Source: Letharia columbiana (taxonomy: Eukaryota > Ascomycota > Lecanoromycetes > Lecanorales > Parmeliaceae). Taken from it: a stretch of DNA of 11,557 nt. This document shows, piece by piece, positions 1-8,670 of the stretch (its first letter is position 1; every line of letters begins with the position of its first letter). The position numbers and the translations under genes are program-made. Under the pieces are notes generated by a model, which worked only from the letters and a program-made list of their open reading frames with translations, ran no database searches and was not told the DNA's origin. Location of the stretch: the NCBI RefSeq assembly GCF_014066305.1, contig NW_023501048.1, forward strand, positions 1 to 11,557, in the 5' to 3' direction.

Positions 1-223
1 AAATCGTCTAGGCCATTAGAGGGGGCTCATTCCCAGCTGGAGACCGTTTGTGGCAAAGTGGTGCACACTACTGAAACATTGCGTGAATTGGCGTTGGTTG
101 TTCCCTATCAAGATGACATCTGTAAACATTGAAGCCTTGTGACCGAGAGTCGAGATAGTATTGCACGCTGGTGTTCACTCATGTTGGAGATTGATGTTTG
201 GCTCTTGTGCTCGCCACGCGTAT

Positions 224-251
224 TGACCCGGGGTCAGAGATAGACCCGGGT
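224..251. promoter_or_regulatory. GC-rich palindrome pair (CCCGGG cores)
   Basis: Positions 224-236 form a perfect 13-nt palindrome, TGACCC-G-GGGTCA. Eight bases later, 244-251 is a second palindrome, ACCCGGGT. Two CCCGGG-type cores this close suggest a binding site for a dimeric regulator, for example of the fungal Zn2Cys6 type. The pair is about 790 bp from the methyltransferase start, so its target is unknown. Function is inferred. Confidence 0.3.
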
Positions 252-716
252 TGGACGCCGCACAGTAAGATTGTGAATAATAAAGCAGAATGTGATTTGC
301 AGGCCAGAAGATAACAAAACCAGTAATAAAGTAGGCCGACATGACAACTACATTGATCCTGATTCGCGTGATCCTGAGTTTCATCTGTACAGACGCCATC
401 TCATGGCACAGTCTTATTATTCTTCCAAGCACTGTCAATCATATCAGGTCTCAGAACTTGAACAGCTTGAGCTCTCACAAAGACTTTCCAATGCTGTCTG
501 AGGACTCCGCAAACCGACATGAGAGTTGAGAGAAGAAATGGACTTTATTCCTGGAGAAAATTCTTTGCTACGGATCTAGCAATCGCTTTACTCGTAGATA
601 TTACCGGTTCCGACATCAAGAATGACAGGCGCGTAGAATAGCGTTGTGACTATCTCGAGATATTACCTACCTACCTAATTGAGTTTCGGTCAGTCCAAAC
701 TAATCCAGATCAGTTC

Positions 717-742
717 AGACCACGGACAGACCACGGACCGTG
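717..742. repeat. tandem 11-bp repeat with CGG-N-CCG palindrome
   Basis: AGACCACGGAC is repeated twice without a gap (717-727 and 728-738). The second copy runs into CCGTG, so 732-742 is a perfect palindrome, CACGG-A-CCGTG. The block therefore has three CGG/CCG triplets, two direct and one inverted, about 300 bp upstream of the O-methyltransferase start. CGG half-sites are the usual recognition unit of Zn2Cys6 binuclear cluster activators, which often control fungal secondary-metabolism genes. The repeat is seen directly; its role as an activator site is inferred. Confidence 0.4.
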
Positions 743-940
743 TAGATAGCTTCGATTCGGATCAACCATTGGGAGCACTGCGTAAGCTCAACGGTGCCAT
801 ACAAGCACCTAAAGGATCTAAGGCCGAAACTACCTTCGTCGTTGGTACCAAGTCTTACTCAGCCTCAAGGCCATTGTGTTGGTCTGACATTATGGCGCTG
901 TTCTGGATTTAAGCGAAGGTCAGCTAACGTTTTTGGCGAC

Positions 941-964
941 CTTTTTATTCCTTTTTCCCCTCCC
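941..964 (+). promoter_or_regulatory. pyrimidine (CT-rich) tract before the methyltransferase
   Basis: An almost pure C/T run lies 75-98 nt upstream of the methyltransferase ATG. CT-rich tracts just upstream of transcription starts are common in filamentous-fungal core promoters. No good TATA box is seen in this interval. Confidence 0.35.
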
Positions 965-1038
965 ATTGAAGCCAAAGGTTTCCTGAAAACTTTCAATCAG
1001 AAAGCAGACCTACTGTACAATCCCAAGTTCAATTAAGG

Positions 1039-2476
1039 ATGTTTTCCCCAGCAGCCGAACAAGTAGACCGGGCATCGTTGCTCATCAAAGACCTATCTTC
1101 TCTCCAAACATCCCTCCTAGAGACCGGCGACAGCACGCGTCAAGAAATGATAGCGAAAGCGAGAGCCTTAATCAGTACTCTGGAAGCACCTATGGAGTCA
1201 ATCTTATGGATGGGCTGGGCTGAGCCAGCCAGAACGGCCACTATCCGGATAAGCATTGACATAGGCTTATTCGAAAAGCTAGCAGCAGATGACGGCAAGG
1301 CAAAGAATAGCCAGCAGCTCGCCGATGCTACCAAGACGGATTCTGCTTTAATTGGTGAGTGACTACCAGTGTGTCTCCCCGATTTCCGAAAAAATGGTCG
1401 AGTGGAGGGTTCATCTCGGACTCATGGGGGTTGAGGACGTGAGTTCCTCTGAGACCGTTAGAGGCAGGCCTTGGTGAAGCCAATGAATGCTTCCTCTTGC
1501 AAGACTTGAGCCCCCAAGTTGTCGTAGTGCTGGAATGATCTGAAGTAAGTGCCGAGGACTGACAAGATTCCCTCATCGCCCAGGGCGCATGCTCAAACAC
1601 CTCGCCAGCATGTTCATCATCCGTGAAACCCTCCAAGACACATACGCCCCAACCCCCCTCTCCAATGCACTCACAGACCAAATCTTCTACGACGGCGTAA
1701 TCTTCACCTTTGACGCTCAACTCCCCTCCCACGCCCGTCTGCCCGCCTATCTCCGCAGCACGAACCACAACATCCCCACAGACGACAGCGTCTTCAAATA
1801 CAGCCATAAGAGCGAACTAGGAATTTTCGAATGGATCGCAGCCGATCCGCGCATGCAGACGGCTTTCCAGAACCACATGGCTGGCTACAGCATGGGGCGG
1901 CCTCACTGGATGGACGATGGGTTCTATCCCGTGACTGAGCGCTTGAGGGGAGTGGGGGAGGGGGAGGTGTTGATTGTGGATGTGGGTGGAGCGACGGGAC
2001 ATGATTTGGCGGAATTCCACGACAAAGCGCCTACCATATCTGGGAGACTGATCCTGCAAGATCAAGCCCAGGCCATCTCCTCGATTCGAGAGGGCGATCG
2101 GCCAGGTATAGAATGCACAGTGCATGATTTCTTCACGCCGCAGCCGGTCAGGGGCGCGAAAGCTTATTACATGCACTCGGTCCTGCACGATTGGAGCGAT
2201 GACAACGCGCGCAAGATACTCACGCAACTCAAAGGAGCGCTGAAACCGGGACATTCGAAGATCTTGATCAATGAGAACGTGGTCAGTGATCAAGACGCTG
2301 ACTGGAAGATTACGAGCCTAGACTGGACCATGATGGTATGCCTTGGGAGTTGCGAACGAACAGAGACGCAGTGGCGAGATCTGGTGGGGAGTGTGGGCTT
2401 GAAGATTAGTGGTATCTGGAAGGGGGAGGGGGCGACGGAGAGTTTGATTGAGATTGTACTGGCGGATGATGCGTAG
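1039..2476 (+). CDS. SAM-dependent O-methyltransferase (COMT-like, fungal secondary metabolism type)
   Basis: Two exons, 1039-1354 and 1584-2476, encode 402 aa, a normal length for this family. The enzyme should transfer a methyl group from S-adenosylmethionine to a hydroxyl of a small phenolic or polyketide-like substrate in the cytosol. The N-terminal third (about residues 1-150) fits the dimerisation/winged-helix part, including RMLKHLASM at 107-115. The class I methyltransferase fold follows: the SAM-binding glycine loop VDVGGATG at 237-244, VHDFF near 285-289, the HDW segment with the likely catalytic base His307, and a conserved Glu336 in the strand ILINENVV. ERTE at 363-366 followed by QW is the usual closing motif. 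Splicing joins LIG to RMLKHL in frame. This is the plant-COMT-like family that also includes aflatoxin-type O-methyltransferases. The substrate cannot be read from sequence. No oxidase, PKS, NRPS or regulator gene lies to its right, so it is either a lone gene or a cluster edge. Confidence 0.95.
1355..1583 (+). other. intron of the O-methyltransferase gene
   Basis: The donor is GTGAGT at 1355, the branch point CTGAC at 1559-1563 and the acceptor CAG at 1581-1583. Without splicing, translation stops at the TGA at 1360-1362. Removing 229 nt restores one frame and a continuous conserved helix. At 229 nt it is long beside the 51-nt intron of the glucanase gene. It also holds two unused donor-like sites, GTGAGT at 1439 and GTAAGT at 1545. 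Confidence 0.88.
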
Positions 2477-2803
2477 ATGAGTATGCTGCTGGTGCTGGTT
2501 GCGAAAGGCCACACTCTTAGAGTAGAGTCGTTTGAGTTACCCTCGTCAGTTTGTTAGAAACTTTGTAGTGTAGAGTGAACCCACGAACCCTCTCATCATG
2601 TATCAAATCTGATTCAAGGTGGAACTTTCAGATATAGGCTGGACTACTTTTGCTGTTGACTGTTGTTTACGCCTCAACTTTGGAGTTGGAACTTAGAGAA
2701 AGTGGCGTGCATTAGCGTCGATACCCACCATCGAATTTCCCCTGATTTCTGAAACAAACAAAAGCAGCGCCAAACGGCCAAATCTTCAACACCAACAGAT
2801 CAA
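2477..2803. other. spacer between the methyltransferase and the coiled-coil gene
   Basis: No gene is seen. The stretch should hold the 3' UTR of the methyltransferase and the promoter or 5' UTR of the next gene in the same direction. CAACT-TTGG-AGTTG near 2676-2690 could form a small hairpin. The last 40 nt are A- and C-rich, as fungal leaders often are before a start codon. Confidence 0.5.
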
Positions 2804-2877
2804 AATGAAGCTGTCACTCAATTCGCTGCCACGACATGCAGAAACCGCGTCTGGCAAAATCTCAATCATGGCTAAGG
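2804..2877 (+). other. possible 5' coding exon of the coiled-coil gene
   Basis: An ATG at 2804 in a good context (ATCAAAATG) opens 24 codons plus 2 nt. GTTTGT, an acceptable fungal donor, follows at 2878. An acceptor AAG at 2990-2992 would join it exactly in frame to the ATG at 2994, through a 115-nt intron, and add 25 residues. The weak point is the branch region, which has no clear CTNAC within 40 nt of the acceptor. If unspliced, it is a 26-codon upstream ORF ending at a TGA at 2882-2884. Confidence 0.35.
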
Positions 2878-2993
2878 GTTTGTGACGATCACCGAGTCCG
2901 CCTACTGGACTTCTAAGAGGGATTGCCTTTCGCCTCCAATCGCGTTACAAGTGACTATTCACGTCGAGGAATGGAGGACAAATATATACAAGC

Positions 2994-5900
2994 ATGCATT
3001 CCACACATGCACATCCGTTGCCCGATGGACGTACTACATCGAGTCAAGCAATTGGCTCGTCACATAGCTATAGCGCAATAACATCACCAACGACGCTGGC
3101 TTCGCAACAGCAGAACGAAGGCCTGAGTCACCAGACTAGGCGACTACATTTACGCAATGCTGGATTCAGAGGAGCGATCTTCCCTACTCGGCGCATAAGT
3201 CCGCTATTTACAACATCATCCCCGGCGGTTGAGTCCATCAGTCGCCAGGTCAGCAACGAGAGTAGCTCCTTGAGCGCAGAGAAGAGATCAATGTACGGCG
3301 AAGATCTACCACCGAGCCCGGTGAATATCCTGCAAGAGATACAGAAGTCCACAAGAAAGAAGCGCTCATCGCCAAGACCAGGTTTTGGTGCCATTTTTCA
3401 AGACAACACTCAGACGGGGGAAATGAATGGAGCTAGTGAGACATCTTGGTACGCGGAAGGAAGTCGCAACTGCTCTCCGGCGGCCTCGGCCGCAACTCCG
3501 GTCAACATGATGAAGCTAAGGGAAGGGTCTGGGAACCAGAAGACTCCTCCAGCACAGCTCAGTTCCCCATTGACGAAGCAAGTAAAGGGTCGGAATCTCA
3601 AACGCATCAATCTTCGATCAGCCAGCTCCGAGGCTTCAACATACATTGAGCATCTCGAGTCTCAATTAGCTTCTGTCAACGCGAAACTCGACTCCCTCAC
3701 GTCACCTAACACGAACAAGCTCCGCTCCGCAAAGTTGAGGGCACTTACTGTTGACAATCGGAATTTACGTCAGGATCTTTCAGCTTGGGAGAAGCAATTC
3801 GCGGTCAGAGTCGAAGAAGAGAGGGACCAGCGTCTAGAGGTTGAGATGGAGTTGAGGATACGTCTGCGGACGCTGGAAAATGACATGGAGTTGAAGGATG
3901 CAAGAATAGCAGAGCTGGAGTGGGAGGTCGAGAGCATGCGAGTCAAAGTTGGGGATGCAGAAGGTCTCGAAGAAGTGAACATCGGTCTGGAGAAAAGGAT
4001 TGAGATTTTGACGAATCTTCTTGTTCACTCACCGAACAAGCTTGACATGTGCTCGGCAGCAACATCACCAGTCCGAGCTGACCCAATCAAACGGACATCA
4101 AGGCCAAAGTCTATGCTTCCAAGAATTCCTTCGCCATCTGGAGGAGTACGGCTGTCACTGTCTACGGTTTCGGAGTCTGCATTCTGGCAGCCCAGCAACA
4201 TTGAATCGTCACCGAGCGTTGTGGAGTCGCCCGAGGACGCTGTGCAGGATGTTGATGGACAATGTTTACAGTCGCCCTCTTATGAGGAAGGCGTGCGATC
4301 GCCTGACTACAGAAGGCAGTCTAGGCAGTCTGGATCTGAAAGTCGATCGAGAACATCAGGTTCCTTCCGCTCTGCGCCATCATCTGCATCAAGACCGAAC
4401 TCATTCCGGTCAAGCGGTTCTTTTGGTCCAGCATCATGGGGTTTGCCACATCTCGCTGACGTCGACGCCAGATCAGCCAACAAGCAGCGAAAGATGCGCA
4501 AATTTCCCTCTGGTTCAGTCTCTCTCCGACCTCTGATCTTACCTACCGCAACTATCATACCTTCGTTACCTGTATCTGCCCCTATCTACCCATCAATAGA
4601 AGCTACTGCTAGACAAGACATCTCGGAAGTCTCGCTCGATCCAACTACGTCCTTTCTATCCAAACCCGTCGATAGCTCACCAACCACTACTCCTGATCGA
4701 CCTGGGCGTCATCGCTCGACATCTTGGGCACAAGAGCAGACATTAAAGGCTTTAGAGGGCAGGTTCATGGATGTGGAACACCTGGACGACGAACAAATTT
4801 CTCCCTCGGTCGTTACGAGATCTGAGGAGAAGCTTTTTGGATTTGGAGAAGTCCCATCAGAAGATCATAAAAGACGGTCACGGCCAAGGAGCCTTCGGAA
4901 AGAGCTTGAAGAAGCTGAAATCGAGCAGGCTGGGCAAGCACAAGCTTTGGCCTCCCCGAGCTATTCGAGGATGGTTTGATACCTGTTGATATGGAAGAGA
5001 GTCCCGAAGAGAGCCCCGAATCCGGCCAAAGCATGATGGGCATTGACCCAACCCCTTCAAAGGCACCTGCAGAGGCCGCATTTCCAAAGCAGACACGCCT
5101 ACTCATAGAGTCGGAGGATATTCTGAAGCGAGAGAAAAAGCCAAGCCCACCTACATACGCATCATCCCAACCAGTCAAAGCTCTCCCATCAACTCTCCTC
5201 ACCACTCAGCACGCTTTCGGCATCTTCTCCCGCCTCACAAACCTCATTTCCCAAACGAAACAAGACCCTCTTGTCCTCGCACGGCGGCTCCTCTTCAACG
5301 CATGGACACAGGGATCCAAGCGGCTGGGTGGCATAGGATGGTGGCTCTTAGGTCTGGTTTATGGAACTCGATGGCGTAAACGGAAACGCACGGCTGACAG
5401 CGGAACAGTTGAGCCAACAACTACACAGGACTTTGACTGGCATCATTTTACGGCTGAAGCGAGCAGGAGTAGGGCCGCTGAGCACTACTTCAGAGACTAT
5501 GGGGCCTGCCATCAGAGAATGGACTCCTGGCGTTCTCCGCCACATGCCTCAGCTCAACAATTGCCTTCGAGCAATATCATACCTCCGTCTGCTCCCTCTC
5601 CCAAACCGAGAAAGCAACCCCACTTCTTTCCCTGCAACGACTGCGTCGAACCTTCATCCCGCCGCACGCTCCGCCTCTGGTTCCAATTCTCACTCACCAT
5701 CGTCCTCGCCGTCGGCATGGCCATCAAAGACGGTCCCGCAAGTCTACTATGCGAAGACCTCGACCCCCGTCTTCCATATCACGCGCACGAGTCGCTGCCG
5801 CAAGCAACCCAAAACCCGAAGAATCATTGGCATGAACGCGAACCATTACTGCAAGCGCACCGATCGAGATCAAGGCACCAGAGTGGCGATGGAGATGGAC

Positions 5901-6037
5901 TCGTCGTCGACCACCCAGACGGCACATCTCCGCCTTCGAGGGTCGACAGCCTCCAGTCCAACGGCATAGACTCCGGCTACGGCAGCATCACGTTCGCCGA
6001 GACGTTGGGACCGGCAGACTTTGAGGCCATTTGCTGA
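2994..6037 (+). CDS. hypothetical coiled-coil protein with C-terminal membrane segment (frame break inside)
   Basis: I do not recognise this family. The first reading frame (2994-4979, 661 aa) is rich in Ser, Pro and Arg. It carries a basic stretch near residue 120 (KSTRKKRSSPRPGFG), a strong coiled coil from about 214 to 345, then a low-complexity Ser/Arg region with RxxS-type motifs such as RHRSTS. The second frame, offset by -1, runs to the TGA at 6035-6037. It contains DPLVLARRLLFNAW, a hydrophobic patch GGIGWWLLGLVYG, an HHF...AEHYF block, then FPCNDCVEPSSRR directly before a probable transmembrane helix at about 5675-5725 (LWFQFSLTIVLAVGMAI). These blocks read as constrained protein, so both frames probably belong to one gene of about 980-1010 aa. 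Coiled coil plus membrane anchor suggests a scaffold or tether at a membrane, which is inference only. The start at 2994 is the first ATG after an in-frame stop at 2952; see the possible upstream exon. The junction near 4919-4979 is unresolved. Confidence 0.75.
4919..4979 (+). other. -1 frame junction in the coiled-coil gene
   Basis: The upstream frame ends at the TGA at 4977-4979, and the downstream frame is open from just after a TGA at 4916-4918, so the switch must take effect within this overlap. Three explanations fit the frame. First, an intron at 4974-5062 (donor GTTTGA, TTGAC near 5043, acceptor AAG) would remove 89 nt. Second, an intron at 4877-4938 (donor GTCACG, weak) would remove 62 nt. 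Third, one base has been lost, by mutation or sequencing error. The downstream frame from about 4946 already looks coding (FGLPELFEDGLIPVDMEES), which argues against the first. No X XXY YYZ slippery heptamer is present, so programmed frameshifting is unsupported. Confidence 0.6.
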
Positions 6038-6083
6038 GGGGGTGTTTTTTTTCCCGGGGTTTCGCTCAGGCGCTCAAACACTA

Positions 6084-6104
6084 CTTCTTCTTCTTCTTCT
6101 TCTT
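6084..6104. repeat. CTT trinucleotide microsatellite
   Basis: Seven uninterrupted CTT units lie about 50 bp after the stop codon of the coiled-coil gene, probably in its 3' UTR. Confidence 0.9.
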
Positions 6105-6486
6105 GCTTCTATGAACATATTCTCTTGGCACGGCGTTCGCGAGGGCATCAGCGAGGCAGCATTGACGTTTTCCAGCTATGGCTTTTGGCCCGGAGCGGGC
6201 GGCGCTTTTTCTTGTCCGCTTGCTTGCTTGCTACCGCGTGCCCTTTTTTGGGAGTACCTATACCCGTTCCGAGAGGATGTCGTGTCCGTATAGCGTCATG
6301 GTTATGATTATGGTGCTTATGTATGCATAGACTTGAGCGGAGTTTACTTCTAGAGAGAACTTTTCTTGGTGCGGAAATGACCGAAAGTGTCACGTCAAGA
6401 GGCTTGCGCGATCACTTATGATTTATTGTTTTCCGTAGCCGATCAACCACTAACGTAGCGTACAGTGAAATCTCCCCCATGCTTTC

Positions 6487-6506
6487 AAAAAAAAAAAAAA
6501 AAAAAA
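6487..6506. repeat. 20-nt poly-A run
   Basis: A run of 20 adenines lies in the convergent spacer, followed shortly by a T run near 6538-6545. It is probably a simple homopolymer tract. It could in principle be the tail of an old retroposed copy, but no target-site duplication is obvious. Confidence 0.9.
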
Positions 6507-6720
6507 GCTCGATAGCGCCACGCATGCTGGGGTATATATTTTTTTCCGCTAAAAACGATTGGTTGAAAGCGAACATGCGAATTCCTCACGTGGGTATCAT
6601 AATGACGGTGACGGTGATGGTGGTGACAACAGCGCAGATGCTCGAGCTAAAATGATGTGGAGGCATGGCTGGATATGTTGGTTGCAAGTGTGGGCGAAAT
6701 GGGAGAGCTAGGTAGCGAAG

Positions 6721-6738
6721 GTGATGGTGATGGTGATG
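6721..6738. repeat. GTGATG hexamer repeat (3 copies)
   Basis: Three perfect GTGATG units. A degenerate GGTGAC/GGTGAT run near 6606-6626 is similar. Both lie in the probable 3' region of the glucanase gene. Confidence 0.75.
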
Positions 6739-6829
6739 CTGCGGGTGCTTTTGGTGGGGGAAAGTCGAGTTGACGGGTCCGTAATTTACAAGATACGTCC
6801 AGAACACGTCGGTCTCGTGATTGCCTTCT

Positions 6830-8167
6830 CTAGGAGTCGCACTGCCCCGGATAAGCCCTGCTCGTGGGCGGGTTGGGGAACAGGCCGGCCGCGGTCAGAT
6901 TCTGCAAGTGCCATTCCGGTGCGCTTTCGGTCCTCCAGGTCCAGAAGATCCACCCCGTGTGCTGCTCGTAGGCGTCGAGCTGGGCGTCGATGAAGTGCTT
7001 GAGATTGTCCTGGTCGTCGGAACTCAGGGCCGCGACCGTGCCTGTGGTTTTGCCGGCACAGGAGCCGACGTAACTGGAGCCGGAATTGGCGAGGCTGCCG
7101 TCATAGCGGGCTCCTTTTCCGAGGCCGTTGAGCCATTGGGCGCAGTCGGTTTGCGCACCGGTCCATTCGCCGACGATGGTCCACTTGTCGGTTCCGGCGA
7201 GTTGAGGGCCGAGAGCGCAGGCGGCGGAGACGTGGTCCGAGGGGCTCATGGCGACTTGAGCTGGCGAGAAGACTTGATATTGATGAGTGTCGAGAATCAC
7301 ATTCTGGTCGCCCGACGAGGCTGGGGTCATGAAGCCGTTCCAATAGGTCTCGATGTTTTGGAAAGCGTCATGGATGCAGGTTGCGTAGTTGCCGCTGGCT
7401 CCGGTCACGGTCTCGTAGCCGGACTGGTAGAAGGTCTTAAGCTCGTCGAGGTTGAGAGAGCCACCAAGAGGCTCATTGAGGAGCTCAATTGCCGTGACGA
7501 CGTCAGTGTCGCCGGAATAGTGCTGAGCGAGGTTTTGAAGCGCGGTGATGGTCTGGTTAACCGTATCTCCTTGCTGCCAATCCACAGGCCCGTAGCGGCC
7601 ACTGTTGTCGAAGCCATTCTGCGATCCAGGCGCTCCATGAAGATCAAGCAAGATTTTGAGATTAGCAGTTCGAGCCCAGCCAATGGCCTGATCCAAGACA
7701 TCCAATTGGCCTTGGACGTACGGGTCGCCCTCTAAGGGAGCAACCGCCCAGTACCCGATGGGAATCCGAACATGGTTGAGGCCATTCTGGCCGATTTGGA
7801 TAAAGTCATCTTCAGTGATCCAGGTGTTCCAGTGGTTCGTCAGAGCAGCAGATGCAGCGTCCTTGCCGAGGGTTTGAGTGTAGGTGTACTCGTCGACGAC
7901 GGTCATGCTCGTGGCCCAGGGCTGAAAGATGGAGGGAGTGATCCATGGCTCGAGCACGAACCAGCCACCCAGGTTCACGCCACGGACTTTGTCATTCTGG
8001 TAGTCGAAGGCCACATCACGCTTGCCGAGGCGGCTGTTGACTGGTCAGTGAGATTGCTTAGGCAAGGGACATGGGGTAATTTACAAGGTGAGAGGGGCAG
8101 ATTGCACGGTACCCAGCAAGAAGGTGGCAAGGGCAGAGAGGTGGAGGAAGGTATGGCCGCTCAACAT
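6830..8167 (-). CDS. exgA: secreted exo-1,3-beta-glucanase, glycoside hydrolase family 5
   Basis: Two exons, 8167-8085 and 8033-6830 on the minus strand, encode 428 aa, typical for fungal exo-beta-1,3-glucanases. The enzyme releases glucose from the non-reducing ends of beta-1,3-glucan in or outside the cell wall. Residues 1 to about 23 are a signal peptide (hydrophobic core FLHLSALATFLLGTV). A Kex2-like LGKR site at 30-33 precedes the mature enzyme. Conserved GH5 blocks follow in order: GVNLGGWFVLEPWITPS (46-62), HVRIPIGYW (115-123), LDLHGAPGSQNG (157-168), LNEP with the acid/base Glu215, DTHQYQVF (276-283) and GEW with the nucleophile Glu317. WIFWTW at 389-394 is the usual late tryptophan motif. 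Two N-glycosylation sequons are seen (NQT, NLT). The start codon has a good context (AACCACCATG). Nothing is missing or broken. Confidence 0.96.
8034..8084 (-). other. intron of the glucanase gene
   Basis: Read on the minus strand, the donor is GTAAAT at 8084, the branch point CTGAC lies about 15 nt before the end, and the acceptor is CAACAG ending at 8034. The 51-nt length is typical for fungi. It separates the signal-peptide exon from the rest. Splicing creates the Phe codon (TT+C) that leads into RLGKRD; unspliced, translation stops at the TAA right after the signal peptide. Confidence 0.93.
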
Positions 8168-8352
8168 GGTGGTTATTGGAGTGTTCTTGATTGAGATCTT
8201 TGTGGTTGGTAGATGTAGGTTAGGTGATCAAGTGAGGTTTGTTTGCAGGTCGATGCCATTCACGTTTTTAGAGGAACTAGGAGGAATGTGGAATGCAACA
8301 AAGGTTTTTCTTTAGGGGGCAAAACAAAGAAAGCGGGTGATTCTCATTCTCC

Positions 8353-8359
8353 TTATATA
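8353..8359 (-). promoter_or_regulatory. TATA-like box of the glucanase gene
   Basis: TATATAA on the minus strand lies about 186 bp upstream of the glucanase ATG. That position is reasonable for a fungal TATA box with a leader of 100-150 nt. The transcription start is not known. Confidence 0.4.
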
Positions 8360-8472
8360 TGATGAATGAGGAAATTGGGGACCTTCCGTGTAGGTTTGGA
8401 AACAGCAAAGGTGGTCACACCGCAACTACCCATGGCCAAAGGATTCATTTTTGGGGATTCAGATGCACATGC

Positions 8473-8502
8473 CCAATGACCAATGACGCACCGACGGTGC
8501 GT
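8473..8502. promoter_or_regulatory. tandem CCAAT boxes abutting a 17-bp palindrome
   Basis: Two CCAATGAC units overlap by one base (8473-8480, 8480-8487). They run into a perfect inverted repeat, ACGCACC-GAC-GGTGCGT (8486-8502). The block is about 310-335 bp upstream of the glucanase ATG and about 115 bp upstream of its TATA-like box. CCAAT is bound by the fungal Hap/CBC complex. The palindrome suggests a second, dimeric factor next to it. The sequence pattern is certain; binding is inferred. Confidence 0.45.
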
Positions 8503-8670
8503 TTTGAATTTCCTACAACCATCCAATACCCCTCGAGCGTATAAAAGTGAGACCCGTTTCCGGCGCGTACTAGGCGGAAATAGGGGGCACATGCATGCGG
8601 CGGGCAGCCAATACTAGACGGGCCTCACGATGCAAGTGACAATGACAATTTGAAATGAAGAAGATGAAAT

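Larger units (their letters stand above)
1..1038. other. upstream non-coding region
   Basis: No convincing gene is seen here. Short open stretches on both strands lack motifs, consistent codon bias or sensible splice partners. Positions 1-132 are open on the + strand from the window edge to a TGA (44 codons before a terminal His codon region); this could be the 3' end of a gene entering from the left, but nothing in the peptide is recognisable. The rest contains the palindromes at 224-251, the tandem repeat at 717-742 and the pyrimidine tract at 941-964, all listed separately, and is read as the promoter and spacer of the O-methyltransferase gene. Confidence 0.5.
6038..6829. other. convergent intergenic spacer with simple repeats
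   Basis: This lies between two converging genes and should hold both 3' UTRs and their polyadenylation sites. No gene is supported; the short open stretches have no motifs. It contains the CTT run at 6084-6104, the 20-A run at 6487-6506 and GTGATG-type repeats near 6600-6630 and at 6721-6738. Confidence 0.6.

Noticed and set aside
1..132. The 3' end of a gene entering from the left.
   Set aside because: Open in one frame for about 43 codons, but this is within chance expectation at a window edge and the peptide has no recognisable feature.
1328..2293. Two antisense open frames of about 158-159 aa opposite the O-methyltransferase.
   Set aside because: They are shadows of the methyltransferase exon; one also runs through its intron. 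No recognisable domain.
4919..4979. Programmed -1 ribosomal frameshifting in the coiled-coil gene.
   Set aside because: The direction fits, but no X XXY YYZ slippery heptamer occurs in the overlap and the process is rare in fungal nuclear genes.
5361..5969. A 202-aa + strand frame overlapping the 3' part of the coiled-coil gene.
   Set aside because: Low-complexity Ser/Thr/Pro content. The competing frame holds the transmembrane helix and the constrained CxxC block.
6487..6545. The poly-A run as the tail of a retroposon.
   Set aside because: No coding remnant, no target-site duplication and no consensus element sequence next to it.
6821..7735. A 304-aa open frame on the + strand opposite the glucanase gene.
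   Set aside because: It is antisense to a clear GH5 enzyme. Its Gly/Val/Ala-rich composition is what the complement of a GC-biased coding region gives. It has no motifs.
8540..8547. TATAAAAG on the + strand as a promoter.
   Set aside because: No gene lies downstream on the + strand; the following short frames look random.
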